From an uncultured Muribaculaceae bacterium (GTDB lineage: Bacteria; Bacteroidota; Bacteroidia; Bacteroidales; Muribaculaceae): a stretch of 64,000 bases of DNA. How positions within the stretch are numbered: the first letter of the stretch is position 1; the number at the start of each line of letters is the position of its first letter. Location: NCBI GenBank assembly GCA_910579675.1, contig CAJTUF010000003.1, positions 62,001 through 126,000 of the forward strand, given 5' to 3'. The notes under the pieces are model-generated. The model was not told the DNA's origin and made no database searches. It was given only the letters and a program-made list of their open reading frames with translations. The translations under genes and the position numbers were made by a program. Below, piece after piece: positions 42,780 through 51,119 of the stretch.

Positions 42780-42787
42780 TATATTTG
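42780..42787 (+). promoter_or_regulatory. -7 box for the AlbA_2-domain giant gene
   Basis: TATATTTG matches the -7 consensus 79 bp before the ATG at 42866. It is divergent from the capsid-cassette promoter, leaving about 86 bp between them. Confidence 0.5.
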
Positions 42788-42865
42788 CTTGACCGTTTGC
42801 CACATCGCGAGTGGCAACCTTTTTACCTCATTTTGTATACCATTATATTTTAATAAGTTAAACCC

Positions 42866-45800
42866 ATGAATCTAACCAAAGGCCAGCGGCTGACGCTCGA
42901 CGTCACCGCCGATTCGTATGGATATTACACCGTCGATTGCGACGGTCAGATGCTTAAAGTAAAAAAATTTGATTTTCAGCGCTACGACAAGACTCCCGAA
43001 CGGCTGAGTTGTATTGTCGACAAAGCCGAAGGCTCCACGATTTTTCTCAAGCAGGACATGGCTCCTATTTTTGCCGCGCGCTACACCACCGGTGAGTCGT
43101 ATGAGTTTATTGTCGAGAAAGATATGACCATGACCGGTCTGCCCCACTATCGTGTGACGCAGGAGGGGGTGGGCTACTGGGTGCTCCTCCCCGCCAAGCG
43201 GGGCCTGAAGCTCTCCCATGGCGACAGGGTGCGCTGTCGCGTGGGCAAGATTCAAGGCATCAATCTAAACCTGCATATCGAGGAGGTGCTCGACCGCCAC
43301 GGCGAGCCTCCGATGGTGCTGGTCAAGCCCACCGAACTGGCCGCCCATGCCGGTGAGGAGGCCTATGGCGCGCTGATGGAGGCTCTCGCCGAGGAGCCCC
43401 GTCAGCTCAAGGCTCAGCAGATGCTCAAAAGCCGCAATCCCGAGTGGGTGCTTGAGGCGCTGCGTGCAGGCCGCGAGCATATTTTCTCGTCGGGACGATC
43501 GCCCGAGGCGTCGATTGTGGCCACTCTCCGCTCGGTGGCCGCATATATCCTTGAAGACAGTGTGCTCCTCGGAGCTTTTCCCGCACCTCGCCGGATATCG
43601 CTTCGCGAGGAGATAGCCAGGCTCGTGAGCCATTGCGATGATATGCTCACCGCCCTCAACATTGTTGCAGAGGGGCGTCAGGGCGAATATATATCCGACA
43701 TGATGGCCAAGCTGTCGGCATCGGGCTACCTCTACCGGCCCGAGAGCAAATTGCGCACGCTGATGTGTGTGTTTTCTCTCGACCCCGACAGCATCGACGC
43801 CAAGATGACCGAGCTGATAAGCATCATCCATAAAGGCAACTTCTCGTCGTGGCTCGCCGAGCCCTTCTGCTCGGCTTTTGTGGAGCAGCTTCAGCTCTAC
43901 ATTGATTCCTGCCACACCATACTCGACAATATATCCGACATTGACGGCGATGAGGCCGAGAGCCGACTCGACAAGATGCTGGCCGCTATTGCCATACAGC
44001 AGATTCTCGCCGCAGGCCGCATCGGCGCCGCTACCGCCGACAGCGCCGATGAGCTTGCCGTCAACCGATCCCGCCTCTACCGCTACTTTACTTTCAAAGG
44101 CAATTGCTCCAAACCGCAGATGGTGGAAAAAGCCTTTCAGGTAGCGGTTTCGGGCGATATACCCGACAATGAATTTACGTGGGACGACACCAAAGATCTC
44201 GGTCGCCTCGCCCGTAAGCTCGTATCTACCCAGCCACTCGACAGCTCTCGCTACACTTTTGTTGTTCCAAACAAGGCGGCACTCACCGTAAGCGCCGATT
44301 CGATCGACCTGCGTATCAACACTCAGGAGGCATCTCATCCGGTGATTCCTCTTAGGCTCGGCCTATGGCACGGGCTGCAGGTATGGCTCGACGAAGCTCT
44401 CCCGCCCGACCGTCGCCACCCGTCGACTATCCTTCAGTTCCGCGACTCCTTTGCATCGGTGCAGAAGGCTCTCCGCGATGGTGCGCAGGTCATCCCCGAC
44501 CGGAGCGGAAAGGCAAAGGGCAAAGCCGCTCCCGCTCAGCCGCGCCGCGAAAGGATGAAGATGCTTCCCGATCCGGGCGACACCGTTGAAATTGTCATAG
44601 ATCCTTCTGTGCCGGTCAATCAAGGGGCCGAACGATTTGCCTGCCGGGTGGTGGAAGAGGGATTCCGGGGCACCGGTTTCCTCGACCGTATGAACATAAA
44701 CCGGAGCAACAACGCCATTCCTGTCACGGCATTTCTCGACGAGATGAACCGCCCTCTGAGATTAAGGGCTCGCGTCATGGCTTGCTCCCAGATCGACGAC
44801 TCTCTATCGTTTTCAATCATCGACGAGCTCAACCGATTCATCAACACCAATGTGGAAGTTGGAGCGGAGGTGACCGGAGTGGTGATGGCCATGCCGGCGG
44901 CCGATGGTGGTTACAACTCCGATCGCTTCACTGTGCTCACCGAGCATGGCTACACAGTGTGGCTCGACGGAGCCGAATTTACTGACGAGCTCTTCTGCGG
45001 ACAGACTGTGGGGGTGCGCATCGACTCCGTCAGCACCGGTGGCCGCACCGACATCCTGGCCACATGTATCAGCTGCCATCTTCCCGAGCGCGTGACTTTT
45101 GAGGATGCCTTCTCGACTCTCATCTACAGCTATTGCGACGGACAGGCATATATCCCCGGAGGAAGCGCCGACACCAACACCGCTCTCAACGGCGTCGCCA
45201 CCGACGACGACTCCGACTCCGCCGGACAGATGGATGAACCAATCTCCGACTCTAAGGTTGGAGAGCTGATGCATATCATAGCCCGCCTGGCCGACCTTGA
45301 GACCGATATGGTCAAGGCCTACAACTATTTCTGTTTCGCCCGTCTTTTGGCCGATCTCCTCGGTCTCGACCAGCAGTCGCTCTATTATGCGCGGCGATGC
45401 TCCATCATCGAGGTGCTCGACGAGTTTGCTTCCAATGGCCGCGTTGACCTCGCCCGTGTCGACTCCCTCTCCGAGATGATCATCGAGTCGACAGCTTCCT
45501 CCATCGAGGCCCAGAAGCTGAAGCTCCTCGCTGCCCTTGACCGCCCCGACCGCTCCGACAAGGTGTGGGAGGTGATACGCACCACTGCCTCCGGACAGAT
45601 AGAGAAGCTCGGACGACTTATCCTCGCCTACAACGCTCTCGACGGCTTCAAGCTCGGACGCGAGCGCTCGGCCATACGCGAGCAGATATACAATGAGCTG
45701 CATCTGGTGCCCGACACCCTCCCCGAGCAGATCGAGGGTGGGCATGAGAGCCAGACTGTAGAGTTCAAGACTTCGCTCATATACCCCGCCGGCAACTCCA

Positions 45801-46993
45801 TGCGTCGCGACATCAGGCGCCAGACACGCGAGATACTTCAGATCATTGCTGGATTTCTCAACACTGCTGGCGGTCGACTCTATGTCGGTGTCTCTGACGA
45901 AGGTTATGTGCGTGGCGTGAATCAGGATCTCGAATATTTCAAGACCACCGACAAGATGGATCTCCATCTCATCAATGCTGTCGACAAGTATTTCAAGATG
46001 GTCGACCGATTCAGATTTATCCAGACATCATGGCGGGAATACGACGGCAAGAATGTCTATGTGGTCGATGTGCGTCCGTCGCGTATGCCGGTGCCCCTTG
46101 AAGGGCAATATTTCCAGCGCCACGGCACCTCTACACGCCACGTGCCCGCCGAACTCGAGGCCGGATTCCTTGAGATGCGACGCGACACTTCGATGCCACT
46201 CGAATTTGTGTGGTCCGACAGTGGAGATCAACCTGCGTCCACGCCAGCTCCTGTCCCCATTTCCACACCCGCTCCTGTTGCCGATGTGGTCCCGCTCCAC
46301 GACGCCGCCACTCCCGCCGATGAAGAGGAGCCGCAAGCCGAATCCGTAACCGTAGAAGCTCAAGTGATTGAATCGGAGGCGATTCCAGGATCCGAGGCCT
46401 ATGTCGCGGCCCCGGAAGGGACTATAGCCACCTCTGAGCGCCGCGACAACCGCCACTACGACACCTGCAATGGCACCCCCTTCCATGAGCCGGTATCGTT
46501 TTTCTACATCACGGCCCCCGACGGATCCTATACCATCAGCCCCGACGCCGAATGGACCTATGAGGACGATTCGCTCCTCACTCTGCGTATGCGCGAGGAG
46601 GAGGCCGACGCCGATCTGCTGGTGGTGTTTAAGTCGGGTCATGGCATACGCTTCGACTACTCCCGCCTCGGATCGCAGGGTCGCATCTCGGGTGGCGAGA
46701 TAGTATTTGTCACCCCCGCGCGCAGCATCGACGGCCTCTTTATATATTACTCGACCGACGACGGACGCAATGTCTATAAGCGCTACTTCCCGGCCGAAAG
46801 CCTGCGCTACGGATCTGACTACGAGCAGGGCGACCGCCTCTTCCCCGCCGATGCTACCTTCCTCAAGGCCATTGTGATTGAGCCGGAGAGGGCTTCGGCT
46901 TTCGCTCGCTTTGAACGCAACGGTCAGCGCCTGTCGGGTGGAATGGCCGACCTCGAGCCCGACTATTCGCGTACCCTCACCTACCATCTCTGA
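42866..46993 (+). CDS. Large protein with Schlafen AlbA_2 (divergent AAA-4-associated) domain
   Basis: A 1375-residue soluble protein. The N-terminal 130 residues contain two OB/S1-like beta units (GQRLTLDVTADSYGYYTVDC, GESYEFIVEKDMTMTGLPHY). Long helical regions span about 150-530. A second beta-rich block is at about 570-780. The AlbA_2 nucleic-acid-binding domain lies at about 958-1090 (ESQTVEFKTSLIYPAGN, LQIIAGFLNTAGGRLYVGVS, NVYVVDVRPSRMPVPL, GQYFQRHGTSTRHV). A Pro/Ala/Glu-rich linker (about 1125-1190) leads to a C-terminal beta domain. Related domains occur in RNases (Schlafen) and regulators. No transmembrane segment. Function unknown; divergent from the capsid cassette. Confidence 0.75.
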   Translation: MNLTKGQRLTLDVTADSYGYYTVDCDGQMLKVKKFDFQRYDKTPERLSCIVDKAEGSTIFLKQDMAPIFAARYTTGESYEFIVEKDMTMTGLPHYRVTQEGVGYWVLLPAKRGLKLSHGDRVRCRVGKIQGINLNLHIEEVLDRHGEPPMVLVKPTELAAHAGEEAYGALMEALAEEPRQLKAQQMLKSRNPEWVLEALRAGREHIFSSGRSPEASIVATLRSVAAYILEDSVLLGAFPAPRRISLREEIARLVSHCDDMLTALNIVAEGRQGEYISDMMAKLSASGYLYRPESKLRTLMCVFSLDPDSIDAKMTELISIIHKGNFSSWLAEPFCSAFVEQLQLYIDSCHTILDNISDIDGDEAESRLDKMLAAIAIQQILAAGRIGAATADSADELAVNRSRLYRYFTFKGNCSKPQMVEKAFQVAVSGDIPDNEFTWDDTKDLGRLARKLVSTQPLDSSRYTFVVPNKAALTVSADSIDLRINTQEASHPVIPLRLGLWHGLQVWLDEALPPDRRHPSTILQFRDSFASVQKALRDGAQVIPDRSGKAKGKAAPAQPRRERMKMLPDPGDTVEIVIDPSVPVNQGAERFACRVVEEGFRGTGFLDRMNINRSNNAIPVTAFLDEMNRPLRLRARVMACSQIDDSLSFSIIDELNRFINTNVEVGAEVTGVVMAMPAADGGYNSDRFTVLTEHGYTVWLDGAEFTDELFCGQTVGVRIDSVSTGGRTDILATCISCHLPERVTFEDAFSTLIYSYCDGQAYIPGGSADTNTALNGVATDDDSDSAGQMDEPISDSKVGELMHIIARLADLETDMVKAYNYFCFARLLADLLGLDQQSLYYARRCSIIEVLDEFASNGRVDLARVDSLSEMIIESTASSIEAQKLKLLAALDRPDRSDKVWEVIRTTASGQIEKLGRLILAYNALDGFKLGRERSAIREQIYNELHLVPDTLPEQIEGGHESQTVEFKTSLIYPAGNSMRRDIRRQTREILQIIAGFLNTAGGRLYVGVSDEGYVRGVNQDLEYFKTTDKMDLHLINAVDKYFKMVDRFRFIQTSWREYDGKNVYVVDVRPSRMPVPLEGQYFQRHGTSTRHVPAELEAGFLEMRRDTSMPLEFVWSDSGDQPASTPAPVPISTPAPVADVVPLHDAATPADEEEPQAESVTVEAQVIESEAIPGSEAYVAAPEGTIATSERRDNRHYDTCNGTPFHEPVSFFYITAPDGSYTISPDAEWTYEDDSLLTLRMREEEADADLLVVFKSGHGIRFDYSRLGSQGRISGGEIVFVTPARSIDGLFIYYSTDDGRNVYKRYFPAESLRYGSDYEQGDRLFPADATFLKAIVIEPERASAFARFERNGQRLSGGMADLEPDYSRTLTYHL

Positions 46994-47046
46994 CAATCAT
47001 TTATCTCCAGACGATTATATAAACTAACAAACAAACCCAGTATACC

Positions 47047-48144
47047 ATGACCTCCAATCTCAACGAAATCATTGGCCGCTTTGCCATTGAAGGTACTGTC
47101 GATGCGGTGAAACCCCTCGGCAACGGCCTCATCAACGACACATATAAGGTGACCACCATCGGCACCGATCCCGACTATGTGCTCCAGCGCATCAACCACC
47201 ACATCTTCACCGATGTAGAGGGCCTGCAGCGTAACATTCAGGCTGTGACCTCCCACATCCGCCGTAAGCTCGAAGCTGAGGGCGCCTCTGATATCGACCG
47301 CAAGGTACTCGCCTTCGTGCCCCTGACCGACGGCTCAGGCAAAACTTATTATTACGATGCCGACGCCGATGCCTATTGGCGCATGATGGTGTTTATTCCC
47401 GACGCAGTGACAAAAGAAGCCGTGACTCCAGAGAGCTCACGCGACTGCGGTCGTGCGTTTGGCCAGTTTGAGGCGAGCCTCGTCGATATCGACTCCGAGC
47501 TCACCGAGAGCATTCCTGACTTCCACAACATGGAGTTCCGTCTCAAGCAGCTTCGTGAGGCTGTAGAGGCCGATCCAAAGGGGCGTGTAGCCGAAGTCAA
47601 GGCCGAGCTCGACGATATCTTCAGCCACGCCGACGAGATGACCGCCGCCGAGCGCCTCCACCGCGAAGGCAAGCTCCCCAAGCGCATCTGCCACTGCGAC
47701 ACAAAGGTCAACAACATGATGTTTGACAAAGAGGGCAATGTGCTCTGCGTAATCGACCTCGACACCGTGATGCCCTCGTATATCTTCTCCGACTACGGCG
47801 ACTTCCTCCGCACCGGCGCCAACAAGGTGGCTGAAGATGATCCCGCAATCGACAAGGTAGAGTTTGATATGGACATCTTCCGCGCTTTCACCGAAGGTTA
47901 TCTTGAGAGCGCCAAGAGCTTCCTCCTCCCTGTGGAGATCGAAAACCTCCCCTATGCCGCAGCCCTCTTCCCCTACATGCAGGCAGTGCGTTTCCTCGCC
48001 GACTACATCAACGGCGACACATACTACAAGATCAAATATCCGGAGCACAACCTCGTGCGCACCCACAACCAGCTCGCACTCTTCCACTCCGTGCTCGACA
48101 ATACTCCCGCCATGCGCGACTTTATCGCCGCCCAGCTCGCCTGA
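47047..48144 (+). CDS. N-acetylhexosamine 1-kinase-like phosphotransferase (NahK family)
   Basis: A 365-residue APH-fold kinase. Similarity to bifidobacterial NahK is clear along its length: FAIEGTVDAVKPLGNGLIND, YVLQRINHHIF, the catalytic HCDTKVNNMMFD (Asp218), metal-binding VIDLDTVMPSYIF (about 235-247), and VRFLADYINGDTYYKIKYPE near the C-terminus. NahK phosphorylates GlcNAc and GalNAc at C1. Other APH kinases with different substrates share the fold, so the exact sugar is inferred. Its position beside sialidase and beta-hexosaminidase genes supports a role in using hexosamines from host glycans. It starts 53 bp after the AlbA_2 gene. Confidence 0.85.
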   Translation: MTSNLNEIIGRFAIEGTVDAVKPLGNGLINDTYKVTTIGTDPDYVLQRINHHIFTDVEGLQRNIQAVTSHIRRKLEAEGASDIDRKVLAFVPLTDGSGKTYYYDADADAYWRMMVFIPDAVTKEAVTPESSRDCGRAFGQFEASLVDIDSELTESIPDFHNMEFRLKQLREAVEADPKGRVAEVKAELDDIFSHADEMTAAERLHREGKLPKRICHCDTKVNNMMFDKEGNVLCVIDLDTVMPSYIFSDYGDFLRTGANKVAEDDPAIDKVEFDMDIFRAFTEGYLESAKSFLLPVEIENLPYAAALFPYMQAVRFLADYINGDTYYKIKYPEHNLVRTHNQLALFHSVLDNTPAMRDFIAAQLA

Positions 48145-48172
48145 TCACATCTGATATATCAGCAACCATTTA

Positions 48173-48204
48173 GCAGCCCCTCGGCTTAGCGCCGCAGGGG
48201 CTGC
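48173..48204. terminator. Hairpin after the NahK-like gene
   Basis: GCAGCCCC (48173-48180) pairs with GGGGCTGC (48197-48204), with inner CGGC/GCCG (48182-48185 with 48191-48194). The 256-bp gap that follows shows nothing else before the HigBA promoter. Confidence 0.7.
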
Positions 48205-48366
48205 TCTGCGTTGTTCGCCCTACCCTGGCAAGGCCTATCAAAGTAGGTTTGACAGCCATATGCAAAATATCCAGGGGTATTTCTGAGAATGATGGTAATC
48301 CACATATACAAAGTATCGAATTATAAAAAGTCAAGGCGATTATTTCTTATTTTGGAATTTTATTTC

Positions 48367-48374
48367 TAATTTTG
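48367..48374 (+). promoter_or_regulatory. -7 box for the HigBA pair
   Basis: TAATTTTG matches the -7 consensus 27 bp before the toxin ATG. TTTG at 48351-48354 is too close (12 bp) to be a standard -33. Confidence 0.45.
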
Positions 48375-48400
48375 CAATTAGATAAAACCAATGCCATACG

Positions 48401-48694
48401 ATGAGAGTTATAACCGAAGAACCGTTGAAAAACTACATATCACGCTATCCTGACACGGAAACTGCTTTAAAAGCATGGCTAAAAATAGTGAAGAAAGCCA
48501 ATTGGTCTTGTTATGCTGATATCAAGAAAGACTTCAACAGCGTTGACAATGTAGGCAATCAACATTATGTGTTCAATATTCGTGGTAATAACCATAGAAT
48601 GATAGTTGTGATAAAGTTTACAATCAAATGGGTGTATATACGATTCATCGGTACTCATCAAGAGTACGATAAAATTGACGCATCCACAATTTAA
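48401..48694 (+). CDS. higB: HigB-family toxin of a type II toxin-antitoxin system
   Basis: A 97-residue mRNA interferase of the HigB/RelE fold. MRVITEEPLKNYISRYPDTE, the Trp-Lys core AWLKIVKKANWSCYADIKKD, YVFNIRGNNHRMIVVIKF and the signature YIRFIGTHQEYDKID are visible. Cleaves ribosome-bound mRNA; kept silent by the antitoxin 13 bp downstream. The toxin-first order is the HigBA layout. The pair is markedly AT-rich compared with the flanking metabolic genes, a sign of lateral acquisition. Confidence 0.92.
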   Translation: MRVITEEPLKNYISRYPDTETALKAWLKIVKKANWSCYADIKKDFNSVDNVGNQHYVFNIRGNNHRMIVVIKFTIKWVYIRFIGTHQEYDKIDASTI

Positions 48695-48707
48695 CAGAAT
48701 ATTGATT

Positions 48708-49073
48708 ATGACTAAGATAGAAAACGAACAGCAGTACCGTTGGGCACTCAGCCGAGTGGAGGAAATTCTGCCTTTGGTCAAGGATGATACTCCACTGTCT
48801 GATCCTAATAGCATCGAACTTGAATTGCTTTCAAGTCTTGTTGCCGACTATTCCGACGAGCATTACTCTATTGGAGAGCCGACGTTGGTCGACATGCTCA
48901 AACTGAGGATGTATGAAATGGGGCTTACTCAGGTCGCTCTCTCAAAGCTCCTTGGTATTGCTCCTTCGAGAATCAGCGAATACCTTTCAGGAAAAAAAGA
49001 GCCTACTCTGCGACAGGCGCGTATAATCAGCACTAAGCTCAATATTGACCCATCAATCGTATTGGGCGTTTGA
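48708..49073 (+). CDS. higA: HigA-family antitoxin with XRE helix-turn-helix
   Basis: A 121-residue antitoxin from ATG 48708 (MTKIENEQQYRWALSRVEEI). The N-terminal half (about 1-60) binds the toxin. The XRE helix-turn-helix is LVDMLKLRMYEMGLTQVALS followed by KLLGIAPSRISEYLSGKKEP. It neutralises HigB and is expected to repress the pair. A longer frame from a TTG at 48675 would overlap the toxin gene and is not preferred. Confidence 0.92.
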   Translation: MTKIENEQQYRWALSRVEEILPLVKDDTPLSDPNSIELELLSSLVADYSDEHYSIGEPTLVDMLKLRMYEMGLTQVALSKLLGIAPSRISEYLSGKKEPTLRQARIISTKLNIDPSIVLGV

Positions 49074-49203
49074 TTACGGTAATAATGTGGGAGATGAATG
49101 GGAAGTGAGTGGCGCCACGATTCCATATTCTGCCGGTAAACTTTCCGTGTGGTTTTTTAGTTTATTTATAGGTTTTGTCGTAACTACGTATGACAAAATT
49201 CTG

Positions 49204-49211
49204 TATATTTG
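49204..49211 (+). promoter_or_regulatory. -7 box for mscL
   Basis: TATATTTG lies 48 bp before the ATG at 49259. A TTTG at 49174-49177 is 26 bp upstream, longer than standard spacing. Confidence 0.45.
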
Positions 49212-49258
49212 CATAATTTATCGAATTATAACCACTTTAACCCCCACGTATCATTAAT

Positions 49259-49690
49259 ATGTCAATACTCAAAGAGTTTAAGGACTTTGCCATGAAGGGC
49301 AATGTGGTCGATATGGCGGTCGGTGTGATCATCGGCGCCGCTTTCGGCAAGATTGTCTCGTCGCTTGTCGATGATATTATAATGCCTCTCATTGGAGTTG
49401 TTACCGGCGGCATGAATTTTACCGACCTGAAGTGGGTCGTGCAGAAGGGCATCACCGAAGGTGAGACTGTGATCCAGCCTGAGGTGACCATGAATTATGG
49501 CGCTTGGATCCAGACTGTGGTCGACTTCCTCATCGTGGCGTTCTGTATATTTGTCATGATCAAGTTTATGAACCAGCTCCGTCGCAAGAAGGAGGAGGAA
49601 CCCGCTCCCGCCCCGGCCCCAGAGCCTACTAAGGAAGAGTTGCTTCTTACCGAGATCCGCGATCTCCTCAGAGATCAGCAGAAAAAATAA
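49259..49690 (+). CDS. mscL: Large-conductance mechanosensitive channel
   Basis: A 143-residue inner-membrane channel that opens under hypo-osmotic stress. The N-terminal amphipathic helix MSILKEFKDFAMKGNVVDMA is followed by the pore helix TM1 (AVGVIIGAAFGKIVSSLVDD), IIMPLIGVVTGG and TM2 (VDFLIVAFCIFVMIKFMNQL). A periplasmic loop lies between (about 50-78). The C-terminal helix is charged and contains a Pro/Ala repeat (EEEPAPAPAPEPTKEE). Standard length. It sits alone between the HigBA pair and the sialidase genes. Confidence 0.97.
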   Translation: MSILKEFKDFAMKGNVVDMAVGVIIGAAFGKIVSSLVDDIIMPLIGVVTGGMNFTDLKWVVQKGITEGETVIQPEVTMNYGAWIQTVVDFLIVAFCIFVMIKFMNQLRRKKEEEPAPAPAPEPTKEELLLTEIRDLLRDQQKK

Positions 49691-49699
49691 TCTCCCTCC

Positions 49700-49719
49700 G
49701 GGGGCAGCCGGCTGCCCCC
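49700..49719 (+). terminator. Palindromic hairpin after mscL
   Basis: A perfect 20-nt palindrome with arms GGGGGCAGCC/GGCTGCCCCC, followed by a long pyrimidine run. It separates mscL from the sialidase genes. Confidence 0.65.
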
Positions 49720-49781
49720 GCCTCTCTTCTCCCTCTCCCTCCCTGCCTTAGATTTAATTACATGAACCAACTTATATCATA

Positions 49782-51089
49782 GTGAAAAAGATTATTCTCA
49801 GTGTTGTGTTGTTGCTGTCGGCGGCATGGTCGGCTTCAGTAGCGGCTGTGCCCGAAGGCACTGTGGTGTTTCGCTTCGACGGCACCCCCGGCCATGATAT
49901 CGACTATCGTATCCCGGCCATTACACGTGTCAATGCCGGCCCTCACGCAGGGCGTCTTATCGCCGCGTCCGACTATCGCTATTGCAAGCAGGATATAGGC
50001 GGCGGACGCATCGACCTCCACATAGCTTATAGCGACGACAATGGTGCCACATGGTCTAACCCCGCTGATTTTGTTGATGCCGCCGGAAATCCTGTGGCAA
50101 AAGGAACCGGAGCCCCCGGCGACACAATCACCAATCTCGACTGCGGATTTGGCGATGCTGCAATAGTGTCGGACCGCGAGACCGGCGAGATCATGATGCT
50201 CGCGTGCTGCGGCCGTCAGAACCTTTTCCGCTCCACACGCGAGAATCCGCAGCCATCTGCCCGCTGGTGGAGCAAGGATGGCGGCGACACATGGACCGCT
50301 CCCGACTACTCCCTTTGGGAGGAGATATACGGCCTTTTCGACGGCACTATTCCTGAAAAGAAGATCGATGGTCAGTTTATCGGCTCCGGACGTGTGATGC
50401 AGAGCAGCCGCATCAAGGTGGGCGACTACTACCGCCTCTATGCCGTCAACTCGGTGCAGAACAACCATGGCCGCACCATGCGCAACTATGTGCTCTACTC
50501 CGACGATCTCGGTCGCTCATGGCACATCCTCGGCGATCCTATGATCGCTCCCGTACCGGCCGACGGCGACGAGCCCAAGGCCGAGGAACTCCCCGACGGC
50601 TCGGTGCTTCTCGCTGCCCGCGGACGCCGCTATGGCCGCCACTTCAACATTTTCCGCTACTCCGATCCCGCCAAGGCTGAAGGACAATGGGGCAAAGCCA
50701 TACTCACCAACATGGGTTATGAAAACGGACTCGCCGCCTGCAATGGCGAGATTCTTATCGTGCCCGTGATCGATACTGCCAGCGGCAAGGAAACCACTCT
50801 CGCTCTGCAGTCGGTGCCCCTAAGCGCCAAGCGCGAGAATGTGGGTCTGCTCTATAAGGTGCTCGACTCGCCGGCCGACTATGATTCGCCCGACGATTTC
50901 TCGCAGTGGGACGGTACCTTTCAGGTGAGCGACACCGGCTCAGGCTACTCCACCATGATCCAGCAGGCCGACGGCAACATAGCGTTTCTCTATGAAGAGG
51001 AGCCTGCTCCACGCATCTACTACAATATCGTGTATAAGAATCTGCCCATAGAGCTTATCACCGATGGCCGATACAAGGCAAAGATTTGA
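49782..51089 (+). CDS. Secreted exo-alpha-sialidase (GH33-like), first tandem copy
   Basis: A 435-residue exported sialidase that releases terminal sialic acid from glycans. It starts with GTG at 49782, after the sequence ATCATA. The signal peptide MKKIILSVVLLLSAAWSASV ends at about residue 22. Sialidase marks: the RIP motif DYRIPAI (41-47, triad Arg43), Asp boxes SDDNGATW (84-91), SKDGGDTW (164-171) and SDDLGRSW (240-247), and DCGFGDAAIVSDRETGE. The first roughly 430 residues are closely similar to the start of the next gene, including long identical runs, so the two arose by tandem duplication. No other domain is present. Confidence 0.93.
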   Translation: MKKIILSVVLLLSAAWSASVAAVPEGTVVFRFDGTPGHDIDYRIPAITRVNAGPHAGRLIAASDYRYCKQDIGGGRIDLHIAYSDDNGATWSNPADFVDAAGNPVAKGTGAPGDTITNLDCGFGDAAIVSDRETGEIMMLACCGRQNLFRSTRENPQPSARWWSKDGGDTWTAPDYSLWEEIYGLFDGTIPEKKIDGQFIGSGRVMQSSRIKVGDYYRLYAVNSVQNNHGRTMRNYVLYSDDLGRSWHILGDPMIAPVPADGDEPKAEELPDGSVLLAARGRRYGRHFNIFRYSDPAKAEGQWGKAILTNMGYENGLAACNGEILIVPVIDTASGKETTLALQSVPLSAKRENVGLLYKVLDSPADYDSPDDFSQWDGTFQVSDTGSGYSTMIQQADGNIAFLYEEEPAPRIYYNIVYKNLPIELITDGRYKAKI

Positions 51090-51119
51090 TCTCCACCATT
51101 TTTATCTATCAATATCATA

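Noticed and set aside
43265..45967. Long minus-strand open frames opposite the AlbA_2 gene
   Set aside because: Antisense shadows; the plus strand frame has recognisable domains throughout.
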